The translations under genes and the position numbers were made by a program. From an uncultured Fibrobacter sp. (GTDB taxonomy: Bacteria > Fibrobacterota > Fibrobacteria > Fibrobacterales > Fibrobacteraceae): DNA of 64,000 nt. How positions within the stretch are numbered: the first letter of the stretch is position 1; each line of letters begins with the position of its first letter. The notes under the pieces are model-generated. The model did not search any database, had not been told where the DNA came from, and worked only from the letters and a program-made list of their open reading frames with translations. The stretch covers positions 1-64,000 of the forward strand of contig NZ_CAMVDO010000009.1 in NCBI RefSeq assembly GCF_947166265.1. The letters are read 5' to 3'. This document shows, in pieces, positions 36,997 through 44,602 of the stretch.

Positions 36997-37092
36997 CGTT
37001 ATCCGTCATTTCCTCATCCGCCATTTCGTTATACCAGCAGCCTTCATTGGCAGTCTCAACTCCCCGCCTAGATAGGCCGCCTTAATATACAG

Positions 37093-37118
37093 AAAGCCCC
37101 GGCTTTTCGCCGGGGCAT
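37093..37118. terminator. Hairpin downstream of secDF
   Basis: GCCCCGGC / GCCGGGGC with loop TTTTC. On the minus strand it lies about 75 bases past the secDF stop and is followed by TTTCT. Plausible, weak terminator for secDF. Confidence 0.55.
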
Positions 37119-37120
37119 TT

Positions 37121-37182
37121 TCTGTAGGCGCGTTCACTGCGCCGTTCTCTAGTCTGTAGCGAGCGACGCGAGCGTCCTCTCG
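37121..37182. repeat. Two tandem TCTGTAG...CTCTCG hairpin repeat units
   Basis: Two units side by side (37121-37152 and 37153-37182). Each starts with TCTGTAG, has a GC-rich stem-forming centre of differing sequence (GGCGC...GCGCC, then GACGC-GA-GCGTC) and ends with CGTTCTCTAG or CGTCCTCTCG. Copies also occur at 46521-46556 and 46616-46664. Confidence 0.6.
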
Positions 37183-37188
37183 TCTAAC

Positions 37189-39858
37189 TTACACACCCTT
37201 CTTGAAGCGCTTGCTCCACCACAGAACGATCGGAGAGCAGATGCACACAGAAGAGTAGGTACCGATAAGGATACCGAAGCACTGGACCAAGCCGAAGTCG
37301 CGGATCGAAGAACCGCCCATCACAGCGAGGATCACGCACACGAACAAGGTCGTGAGAGAGGTCACCATGGTACGGCTGAAGCACTGGTTCATAGAGCGGT
37401 TGATGGTTTCGGCGAAATTGCTGGAACCATACACGGCAGTGTTTTCACGAATGCGGTCGAAATTCACGATAGTGTCGTTCACGGAGTAACCGATCATGGT
37501 GAGGAGCGAGGCAATCAGGGCTCCGTCGAAAGAAAGACCGAAGGCAGAGATGAAGCCAAGCGTAATCACAGTATCGTGCACCAGGCCAAGCACGGCAGCG
37601 ACACCGAAGCCGAGACCGAACTTACCGAAGCGGAACCACACGTAAATCAGAATGCCGAGCCATGCGAGAATCACAGACAAAATAGCGTTGAAACGGAGTT
37701 CCTTACCGATGGTCGGACCCACATTGTCCTTAGCGACGATTTCGCACTTCTGACCGGCCTTTTCGAAAGCCTGAGCCATCTTGACTTCGAACTGTGCGTC
37801 GTCAGAGGCTCGCATGCTGATCTGGTAGGAGTTAGCGGAAGTACCACCGAGAGTACGAACCTTCGTGCCAGAGATGCCGGCAGCGGAGAGAGCGTTGCTC
37901 AAATCCTTTTCGTGCTTGTCACTATCCTGATACTGCACGGTGTAGACCTGGCCACCCGTGAAGTCGATGCTGAAGTCAAAGCCCTTGATTGCGACGAAGG
38001 CGATAGAAGCAATAATGAGGATTGCAGAAATGAGACCGAAACGACGGCGGTTCGGAATGATCTGGAGGTTAGCTTCGTTGATAGCCTTGAAGCCGCCACC
38101 GATCGAAAGGGTCGTTGCGTCGCGCTTGGCAAGCTTCCAATCCAAGATGGAGCGGGTCACCGTGATAGCGCAGAACAAGGAAGTCAAGATACCGATCGTA
38201 AGCGTAAGACCGAAACCCTTCACGGAACCGGTACCAATCTTATAGAGGATAAGGCCAGTAAGCACGGTAGTCAAGTTGGAGTCCAAAATGGCACCGAAGG
38301 CGCGTTCGTAACCCTTGGCCACAGCGGCGCGGGCAGTCAGGCCGTTCTTGAGTTCTTCACGGATACGTTCGTAAATAATCACGTTGGCGTCGAGAGACAT
38401 ACCGACCACGAGGATGAAACCTGCGATACCCGGCAAGGTCAACGTAGCGTTAAACACAGACATCACGGCGGCAGTCACCAAGGTGTTGATCACCATACCG
38501 AAGCTTGCAATCAAACCACCGAGGCGGTAGTAGGCAACCATGAACACCAAGCAGAGGATAAGGCCGATTGCACCGGAACCGAAGCCCTGCACAATGTTTT
38601 CTTCACCGAGGGTTGCACCCACGCTGCGGCTTTCAATAATCTTCATCGGGGCCTTCAGGGCACCGGCGCGGAGCACCACGGAGAGGCGGTTAGCTTCGGC
38701 CATGTCGTCGAGACCCGTAATCTGGGCTTCGCCGTTCGGGATACGGTCGCGGATCACCGGAGCAGAAATCACCTGGTTGTCGAGCACGATAGCCATCTGC
38801 TTGCCAATGTTTGCGGCAGTCACAGCAGAGAACTTTTTCGGACCGATGCCACCGAACTTGAGGCTCACGGCCACTTCACCGGCGCTCACACCGTCAGACA
38901 CGCGGTAGGGGCGAGCATCGACCACATCGTCACCGGCCATTTCAGCACGGCGCTTGAGGAGGTAAAGACGCTTGGCCTTGATCTTGGAATCGCGTTGCAC
39001 CGGTTCGAGACCGCTGCCGAAAGCGAAAGCGACATCGCGCGGAATCAGCTTCTGCACACCGTCGGTAGCAAGGAGCTTCTTCACCTTTTCAACGTTTTCT
39101 TCGGCGATAAAGCCACCATTACCAAAACTCAGGTAGTAAGCGGAAAGGGCAACGCCGACCTCAGATGCCGGTTGAGCCTCGACTGCGGCAGAATCCTTTG
39201 CGGAATCGGTAGCAGCGACTTCAGCGGCAGGAGCCTTACCGAGCAATTCGTCATCGGAAAGGGCCTTGGTAGCTTCCTTAGGAAGCGTATCCTTGGCGGA
39301 ATCAGCCTTGGCAACCGTAGAATCCTTGGCAGGCGCAGCCGTAGAATCCGTTGCGGCGGAATCAGCCACGATGTCGGTCGTCTGGCGGGTCAGGTACTGG
39401 TCGATGAGGCCAACCACCTGCGTAAACTTTTCGGCTTCGGCCAGAATCTTGAATTCGAGCTTAGCGGTCGAACCCACGAGAGCCTTTGCAGTGGAGTCAT
39501 CCACGCCTGCCAGTTCAACCACGATTCGGTCGTCGCCGGACGGGGAAATCTGCGGTTCAGAAAGACCGTACTGGTCAACGCGGTTACGGATGATTTCGAG
39601 GGACTGTTCCTGAATGTCCTTGATATCGTCGCCCTTGACGTTCGACTTGTCGATTTCGAGCGTAATGGCCGTACCGCCGGCAAGGTCCAAACCGAAGTTG
39701 ATGGACTTTGCACCCACCTTCGGATTTTCCTTGAGGAAGGTCTGCTTTTCTTCGCCCTTCTTGGTGTGAACCTGGATAGAAGGCCATACCGTGTAGGCCG
39801 ACAAAACAATGACGAGGAGAATAATCAGTTCTCGCATGCCGAATTTTTTCTTGTTCAT
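37189..39858 (-). CDS. secDF: Protein translocase subunit SecDF (fused)
   Basis: An 889-residue fused SecD-SecF of the RND type, which uses the proton gradient to pull secreted proteins through SecYEG. The SecD half starts with one helix (LIILLVIVLSAYTVWPSIQV) and a large periplasmic domain with FGLDLAGGTAITLEI. An Ala/Asp/Ser-rich insert (about 155-225) with repeats such as ADSAKD is unusual. The SecD membrane part has PGIAGFILVVGMSLDANVII. The SecF half begins near GFDFSIDFTGG (about 620) and includes IGYSVNDTIVNFDRIREN. The gene is preceded by GGGAT. Confidence 0.93.
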   Translation of the reverse strand: MNKKKFGMRELIILLVIVLSAYTVWPSIQVHTKKGEEKQTFLKENPKVGAKSINFGLDLAGGTAITLEIDKSNVKGDDIKDIQEQSLEIIRNRVDQYGLSEPQISPSGDDRIVVELAGVDDSTAKALVGSTAKLEFKILAEAEKFTQVVGLIDQYLTRQTTDIVADSAATDSTAAPAKDSTVAKADSAKDTLPKEATKALSDDELLGKAPAAEVAATDSAKDSAAVEAQPASEVGVALSAYYLSFGNGGFIAEENVEKVKKLLATDGVQKLIPRDVAFAFGSGLEPVQRDSKIKAKRLYLLKRRAEMAGDDVVDARPYRVSDGVSAGEVAVSLKFGGIGPKKFSAVTAANIGKQMAIVLDNQVISAPVIRDRIPNGEAQITGLDDMAEANRLSVVLRAGALKAPMKIIESRSVGATLGEENIVQGFGSGAIGLILCLVFMVAYYRLGGLIASFGMVINTLVTAAVMSVFNATLTLPGIAGFILVVGMSLDANVIIYERIREELKNGLTARAAVAKGYERAFGAILDSNLTTVLTGLILYKIGTGSVKGFGLTLTIGILTSLFCAITVTRSILDWKLAKRDATTLSIGGGFKAINEANLQIIPNRRRFGLISAILIIASIAFVAIKGFDFSIDFTGGQVYTVQYQDSDKHEKDLSNALSAAGISGTKVRTLGGTSANSYQISMRASDDAQFEVKMAQAFEKAGQKCEIVAKDNVGPTIGKELRFNAILSVILAWLGILIYVWFRFGKFGLGFGVAAVLGLVHDTVITLGFISAFGLSFDGALIASLLTMIGYSVNDTIVNFDRIRENTAVYGSSNFAETINRSMNQCFSRTMVTSLTTLFVCVILAVMGGSSIRDFGLVQCFGILIGTYSSVCICSPIVLWWSKRFKKGV

Positions 39859-39991
39859 TTGTAATCCCTATAAGGCATTATTCACTAAGTTTTGCGCGCA
39901 AAGATAGAAAAAGGCGAGAGACGCGGCAAAGCCATTTATGGATTTGACATGGCCGAGCCGCCCTATCTTGTGCGCTAAGGCGCACCAAGGT

Positions 39992-40023
39992 AAAAAAAGA
40001 ACGGAACCCCGCTGGGATTCCGT
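39992..40023 (-). terminator. Terminator of the yceD-rpmF-plsX operon
   Basis: Imperfect stem (ACGGAA-CCCC / GGGATTCCGT, 40001-40023). On the minus strand it is followed by TCTTTTTTTACC. Confidence 0.8.
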
Positions 40024-40057
40024 CCTTAAACCTGGTTTTATAAGCTAATCAGCGAGC

Positions 40058-41047
40058 TTACTTTGCTTCGGAGGGTTCATCCTTAATCGCGAGCAGGCGT
40101 TCGTTGACGTTTTTCGAGACACCCTTTTCGGCGTACTTGGCAGCCACTTCCACAGCCTTTTCGATAGCGAGAGCATCGGAACGACCGTGAGCGATGATGC
40201 CGGTACCGTTCAGACCAAGCAGCAAGGCGCCACCCGTCATGCGGTAGTCCCACATTTCGTCGAAACGACGACCATTCGGGGTATCGATGACACCGAACAT
40301 CTTCTTGTGCAGTTCGTAGAAGCCTTCGAGCATCTTCAGGACAACGTTACCCGTAAAGCCGGAGGTCACCACCACGTCGGCCACGCCTTCGATAAGCGTT
40401 TCGCCTTCGATGTTACCGATAAAGTTTACCGGGGCAGCCTTCAGCAACTGGTGAGCTTCCTGCAGCACAGCCGGGCCCTTGTGTTCTTCTTCGCCCATAT
40501 TGAGGAGGCCAACCTTCGGCTTTTCGTAACCGAAGTAGGTCTCGGCGAAAGCGGAACCTGCAATGGCGAAATCCACCAAGGTAGCGGCACGTTCATCGAC
40601 GTTAGCACCGGCATCGACCAAGATGATCGGGCGGTCAGCGGTCGGAATCACGCAGCCGATAGGCGGACGGCTGAATTTGTCTGTAGTACGGCCAAGAAGC
40701 ATAAGGCAGCTAGCCATCATGGCGCCAGAGTTACCGGCACTCACGGAGGCATCCACCATGCCCTTCTTCTGCAAGGCAACGCAAGTCACCAAGCCGGAAT
40801 GGGGCTTCTTCTTGAGGACTTCGACAGGATGTTCATCCATGGCCACAGGATCCGGTGCATCGACCACGGAAATGCCTTTGCCAGCATAGCCAAGCTTTTC
40901 GAGCTTAGCCTTGACCTCGGCCTCCGGTCCGCACAGAACCACGTGCAGGTTAGCATTCTTGTTGACGGCGTTAACCGCACCTTCAATCACTACGTCTGGG
41001 GCGAAATCGCCACCGAGAGCATCAAGAGCAACTTTTACCATGGACAT
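40058..41047 (-). CDS. plsX: Phosphate acyltransferase
   Basis: A 329-residue enzyme that turns acyl-ACP into acyl phosphate, the first step of phospholipid synthesis in most bacteria. The N-terminal motif VALDALGGDFAPD (about 5-17) and GNSGAMMASCLML (about 108) are typical. FTGNVVLKMLEG and GLNGTGIIAHGRSDA complete the family. ATGs at 41047 and 41041 are both usable. It is the last gene after yceD and rpmF, a widespread arrangement; the fab genes lie 23 kb away. Confidence 0.93.
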   Translation of the reverse strand: MSMVKVALDALGGDFAPDVVIEGAVNAVNKNANLHVVLCGPEAEVKAKLEKLGYAGKGISVVDAPDPVAMDEHPVEVLKKKPHSGLVTCVALQKKGMVDASVSAGNSGAMMASCLMLLGRTTDKFSRPPIGCVIPTADRPIILVDAGANVDERAATLVDFAIAGSAFAETYFGYEKPKVGLLNMGEEEHKGPAVLQEAHQLLKAAPVNFIGNIEGETLIEGVADVVVTSGFTGNVVLKMLEGFYELHKKMFGVIDTPNGRRFDEMWDYRMTGGALLLGLNGTGIIAHGRSDALAIEKAVEVAAKYAEKGVSKNVNERLLAIKDEPSEAK

Positions 41048-41072
41048 CTCCTTACAACAGTAGAACCGTTAA

Positions 41073-41261
41073 TTAGGCTTCGGCATCCTTCATGTTGATC
41101 ACTTCGACACCATTGTAGTAGCCGCAAACCGGGCACACGCGGTGCGGGCGCTTCACGGAACCGCAATGATCGCAGGTAGCCATAGCGGGCACTTCCATCT
41201 TCCAGTGGGTGCGGCGCTTGTCACGACGGGCGGTCGAGGTTTTTCTTTTAGGTACTGCCAT
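41073..41261 (-). CDS. rpmF: Ribosomal protein bL32
   Basis: A 62-residue ribosomal protein. It starts MAVPKRKTSTARRDKRRTHW and carries a four-Cys zinc ribbon (CDHCG and CPVCG). It lies between yceD and plsX. Confidence 0.95.
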   Translation of the reverse strand: MAVPKRKTSTARRDKRRTHWKMEVPAMATCDHCGSVKRPHRVCPVCGYYNGVEVINMKDAEA

Positions 41262-41263
41262 TT

Positions 41264-41791
41264 TTAACTCCTATTTTCCATTTTGCTCTTAAGAGCCTTG
41301 AGTTTATCCCAACGGGGATCCATGGGTTTTTCGCCCGAGTCACCACCGTCGGCTTGTTTGTTTGTTACAAAGATAAAATCTTCGTCAGGATTTTTCACGG
41401 GCGCGACTGGTTCTTGCAATATAACCAGCTGTCGGATGCACTCGGAAACATCTACGAAGCTCTGCCCCTGGGGAATCTGGTAGGCAAAAACGTCAACATC
41501 GTCTTCGTCCAGTTCCTGTTTAGCCACCTGGGTACGCGTCACCTCGATCACGACTTCGGTCGTAAAGGGGCGGTCGAACGGCTCCAGGGTGCGGGAGCAG
41601 GTCAGAGTTTGCACTCCGGAGATAGAACCTGTCACAAGGCACTTGCTTTCGCCTTCGGGGCTTACCAACACCTCGGCTACCAGGTCGCCCTTGAGGTGCA
41701 GTTCGTCGAAGATCTCGGGGGCATCGGAGCGGGACCAGACCACCCGGCGGTCTTCGGAATCAACAAGTTTTTGTGCAATATCTAGTCTCAA
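41264..41791 (-). CDS. DUF177/YceD family protein (23S rRNA accumulation)
   Basis: A 175-residue protein of the YceD family, linked in other bacteria to 23S rRNA accumulation. It has the typical beta-rich core with GESKCLVTGSISGVQTLTCS and the acidic D-D-V-D-V-F-A-Y region. It begins the operon and ends two bases before rpmF. This yceD-rpmF pairing is found in many bacteria. Confidence 0.82.
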   Translation of the reverse strand: MRLDIAQKLVDSEDRRVVWSRSDAPEIFDELHLKGDLVAEVLVSPEGESKCLVTGSISGVQTLTCSRTLEPFDRPFTTEVVIEVTRTQVAKQELDEDDVDVFAYQIPQGQSFVDVSECIRQLVILQEPVAPVKNPDEDFIFVTNKQADGGDSGEKPMDPRWDKLKALKSKMENRS

Positions 41792-41837
41792 AGTAGCCCA
41801 AATTTAATAAAAAACGGGATACAAGTCAAATTACAAA

Positions 41838-42070
41838 TAGCTTTATTTAGGATTTGGGGGGAAGAATCCCCCTGGCGAAAGCCTTGACTTATTCAACGAA
41901 AGCCTCCTTACGATATTTGCACTCACTCGCTAGCCGGTTTCACCGGGGGTCGTTCGCCACAAATCCCGTAGTCGGCCTAAAACATCGGTCCAAGTCTTTC
42001 GCCACCCCCTCGCCTAAGGGGTTCCACCCCCTAACACCCCCGGCATCTAGCTGTCACCAGCATCCAACAA
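41838..42070. other. Strand-asymmetric structured intergenic region
   Basis: About 230 bp between yceD and the higBA remnant with C-rich tracts on the plus strand and short hairpins: GGGGGAAGAATCCCCC, CCGGTTTCACCGG and AAGGGGTTCCACCCC. Open frames through it have no recognisable domains. I read it as non-coding, possibly a dispersed repeat. Confidence 0.4.
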
Positions 42071-42178
42071 CTTCGGCATTTTGCTTTGTAAAAAGAAATA
42101 AATTTTCCGGAAAATCGGCATAAAATCTCCCCAAAAAGCGTGTATAGTAATAGAGGGAGGGCACCACATTATACCCAC

Positions 42179-42207
42179 TTGACGTATACATACGAAATAG
42201 GTATATT
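42179..42207 (+). promoter_or_regulatory. Promoter of the higBA remnant
   Basis: TTGACG and TATATT are separated by 17 bases (42179-42184, 42202-42207). The -10 ends two bases before the presumed toxin ATG, so the message would be leaderless or start within the gene. GTATACATAC overlaps the promoter and could be an operator for the antitoxin. Confidence 0.6.
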
Positions 42208-42209
42208 AA

Positions 42210-42328
42210 ATGATACAAAGTTTTGCAGACAGAGAAACAGAACTCGTCTATAACCAAGAGTTTTCAAGACGGCTGCCTCAATGAACGAAGGGCTCTTTTA
42301 TAACGTTGAGATTGTTGATTATCACTAG
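42210..42328 (+). pseudogene. HigB-type toxin gene with internal deletion
   Basis: The N-terminus reads MIQSFADRETELVYNQEF and then SRRLPQ before a stop. The last part, in another frame, reads NEGLFYNVEIVDYH and ends at TAG. Both match the two ends of RelE-like HigB toxins of about 93 residues. About 55 codons in the middle, including the catalytic core, are missing, so the toxin is dead. The antitoxin follows nine bases later with its own ribosome-binding site (AGGAG). Confidence 0.8.
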
Positions 42329-42337
42329 GAGCAGACC

Positions 42338-42634
42338 ATGAGCAAGCATATTGAAACGCCCACTATCGGAAAAATCCTGAACGAAGATTTTATCACGCCT
42401 ATGGGATTGTCCGCCTACAAGGTCGCCCAGGCAATCAACGTCCCTGTTTCAAGAATTCAAGACATTCTTCATGACCGCAGACGGATTACAGTCGACACTT
42501 CTTTGAGACTTGCCAAGTTCTTTGGCGTTTCAGATGATTACTTCATCTCCTTGCAAGATGATATCGACATTCGTAACTTGAAAATCGAAATCGCCGAGGA
42601 ACTCGAGAATATCAAGACCTTTGTGCCGGTCTAG
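42338..42634 (+). CDS. higA: HigA-family antitoxin (orphan)
   Basis: A 98-residue helix-turn-helix protein of the HigA/XRE type. It starts SKHIETPTIGKILNEDFI, with the DNA-binding region AYKVAQAINVPVSRIQDIL and DTSLRLAKFFGVSDDYF. The family binds a toxin and represses its own operon. Here the toxin gene directly upstream has lost its centre, so the protein survives as an orphan antitoxin or plain regulator. No frame damage is seen in this gene. AGGAG lies six bases before the ATG. Confidence 0.88.
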   Translation: MSKHIETPTIGKILNEDFITPMGLSAYKVAQAINVPVSRIQDILHDRRRITVDTSLRLAKFFGVSDDYFISLQDDIDIRNLKIEIAEELENIKTFVPV

Positions 42635-42656
42635 AAACTTCTTTAACAACTAGTTG

Positions 42657-42699
42657 AAAAAAAAATGAGCTATCCAAAATTTCCGGATAGTTCAATTTT
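42657..42699. terminator. Bidirectional terminator between higA and macA-like gene
   Basis: Nine-pair stem (GAGCTATCC / GGATAGTTC). AAAAAAAA lies on the left and AATTTTT on the right, so it serves both convergent genes. Confidence 0.8.
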
Positions 42700-42702
42700 T
42701 AA

Positions 42703-44061
42703 TTACTTCTTCTTTTTGCCGGGGGGCCCTGGCATGAAGGGGCTAGAGGCGGCAGATTTTTCCTTGGTAGAACCGAGGGATTCTTGGCTTACGACCACGG
42801 AGTCACCCACGGAGAGGCCCTTGAGAATCTGGATGTTCACGCCGTCGCTGATACCGGTCTTGACGGGGCGCGGGGCGGCCTTACCATCGATGCTTACCCA
42901 CACAAGGTTGCCACTCGGCTTCTTGCCATCGGAGCGTTTCTTGAAGGACTTGGGCGGACCGAACTTTCCAGGAGCGCCGCCGCCCATGCCAGGGGGCGGT
43001 CCCATTCCCGCGGGAGGTGCCGGAAATTCACCCTTCTTGAAGTCACCTTTCGGGAAATCTCCCTTGGCAAAGGTACTGTCGCCGAATTCACCGTGCGGCG
43101 GGCGCATGCCCTTGGGAGGTTCCGCCATCGGGGTGCCGTCAGCCGGAGTAAACTTGAGTGCCTTCACCGGGATCGCGATGGCGTCGGTGATTTCCTGAGT
43201 TACGATGGTGCAGGTCGCTGTCATGCCGGGAAGCAGTTTCTGTTCCGGGTTCTCGGCAGTAATCACGACGGTGTAGGTCACCACGTTGCTCGTGGTCGTC
43301 GGGTTCAGGCGGACTTCCTGTACGGTACCGTTAAAGGTATCGTTCTGGAAGGCGTCCACGGTAAACGTGACGCGCTGTCCTTGCTTGACCTGGCCGATAT
43401 CGGCTTCGTCCACGGCGGCCATCACCTTCATCTGACTCAAGTCCTTGGCGATTACAAACAAAGTAGGCGTACTCATGGAGGCGGCCACCGTCTGACCGAC
43501 TTCTACGGCACGCTTCAGGACCACACCGTCGATAGGGCTCTTGATGGTCGCGTAGCTCAAGTTGAGGCGAGCCTGGTTGACTTCGTTCTGGCTGCGTTCT
43601 ACGGAAAGCTTTGCCGAATTCATGTTGTATTCGGCGGTTTCGAGTTCCACGGCGCTTGCGGAATGGCTTTCGGAAAGTTTCCTCACGCGGTTGTAAGTCG
43701 ATTCCTTGTACTTGTAGTCCGTTTCGGCACTGCGGAAGGCAATTTCGGCCTGCGTGAGCGTGGCCTTGAGCTTGGACTTGTCGAGTTCGGCGATGACCTG
43801 GCCCTTCTTGACCTTAGAATTGAAATCGGCGTAAATCTTGGCGATGTCGCCCGACACCTGCGTACCGACTTCCACCTGGTCGACGGGTTCCAGCGTGCCG
43901 GTTGCAGAAATGGTCGTCGAAATCGTGGTCTGCACCACCTTGGTGCTTACGAGCGGGCCTGCGGCATTTTCAGCGCTTGCCGAAAAAAAGAACATCTTGA
44001 CGCCATAAGCGATAGCGCCAAGAATCACCAGGATGATAAAGATTTTCAGAAGCTTTTTCAT
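42703..44061 (-). CDS. MacA/HlyD-like efflux adaptor
   Basis: A 452-residue periplasmic adaptor of the RND/MacA type. It has an N-terminal membrane helix (KIFIILVILGAIAYGV). The barrel-lipoyl part reads SATGTLEPVDQVEVGTQVSG. The coiled-coil hairpin spans about 95-165, and the second lipoyl half has ATIKSPIDGVVLKRAVEVG. Adaptors of this kind bridge an inner-membrane pump and an outer-membrane channel. A Gly/Pro/Lys/Phe-rich insert (about 320-385, such as KGDFPKGDFKKGEF) is an oddity. It ends in a basic PPGKKKK tail. No MacB or TolC gene is adjacent. Confidence 0.82.
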   Translation of the reverse strand: MKKLLKIFIILVILGAIAYGVKMFFFSASAENAAGPLVSTKVVQTTISTTISATGTLEPVDQVEVGTQVSGDIAKIYADFNSKVKKGQVIAELDKSKLKATLTQAEIAFRSAETDYKYKESTYNRVRKLSESHSASAVELETAEYNMNSAKLSVERSQNEVNQARLNLSYATIKSPIDGVVLKRAVEVGQTVAASMSTPTLFVIAKDLSQMKVMAAVDEADIGQVKQGQRVTFTVDAFQNDTFNGTVQEVRLNPTTTSNVVTYTVVITAENPEQKLLPGMTATCTIVTQEITDAIAIPVKALKFTPADGTPMAEPPKGMRPPHGEFGDSTFAKGDFPKGDFKKGEFPAPPAGMGPPPGMGGGAPGKFGPPKSFKKRSDGKKPSGNLVWVSIDGKAAPRPVKTGISDGVNIQILKGLSVGDSVVVSQESLGSTKEKSAASSPFMPGPPGKKKK

Positions 44062-44143
44062 AAACGCAACCTAAAAATAGAAAGTCTTACCCTTTTTTCG
44101 AATATTTAGATGCGCAGGGGGCCAGTTTGGTTGCGCCCCTTCA

Positions 44144-44602
44144 TCACTCAATAACAGTCGCCGTCACATAGGCGTGACCGACCTTATCGAGGCCAATCTT
44201 TTTACCCGCAGCAACACTCAAATCAAGGATTCTGTCACCTACATAGGGGCCGCGGTCGTTCACGCGAACCTCGACACTTTCTCCATTGTCCTTGCGAACT
44301 ACCTTAAGCTTGGTTCCGAAAGGCAACGTTTTGTGCGCACAGGTATAGTCGTCCTGATCAAAAATTTCACCGCTAGCCGTTTGCTTGCCATCAAATCCGG
44401 GACCGTAATAGCTCGCGTCCCCTTCGATCTTGGTCCCTATTTCAGCTTTTTCCCCGGCGGCGTACTGTTTTCCCGGAAAACGGACATACCCTTTGCGGGA
44501 TGCAATTTTTTCGTTCCAGGAGGCGCACCCCGAAACAACCAGCAGAAGTGCTATCAAGGCGGCCCTTACCGCGAACAAGGCATGTTTGCTATTCAAAATC
44601 AT
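44144..44602 (-). CDS. rlpA: RlpA-like septal ring lipoprotein
   Basis: A 152-residue lipoprotein with a double-psi beta-barrel. The lipobox is LLVVSGC. The domain runs from ASYYGPGFDGKQTASGEIFD to VRVNDRGPYVGDRILDLS. RlpA proteins cut or bind denuded peptidoglycan strands. The usual C-terminal SPOR domain is absent. The ATG at 44602 is chosen because it gives a signal of normal length; a start at 44635 would add 11 residues. It overlaps the stop of the upstream TPR gene. Confidence 0.82.
   Translation of the reverse strand: MILNSKHALFAVRAALIALLLVVSGCASWNEKIASRKGYVRFPGKQYAAGEKAEIGTKIEGDASYYGPGFDGKQTASGEIFDQDDYTCAHKTLPFGTKLKVVRKDNGESVEVRVNDRGPYVGDRILDLSVAAGKKIGLDKVGHAYVTATVIE

Noticed and set aside
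37576-39864. A 762-codon open frame on the plus strand opposite secDF
   Set aside because: Antisense shadow of secDF; the translated sequence is rich in His, Glu and Gly without domain patterns.
41854-42123. An 89-codon plus-strand frame in the C-rich block
   Set aside because: Low-complexity product with Pro/Ser/His runs, no ribosome-binding site, and hairpins throughout. Read as non-coding.
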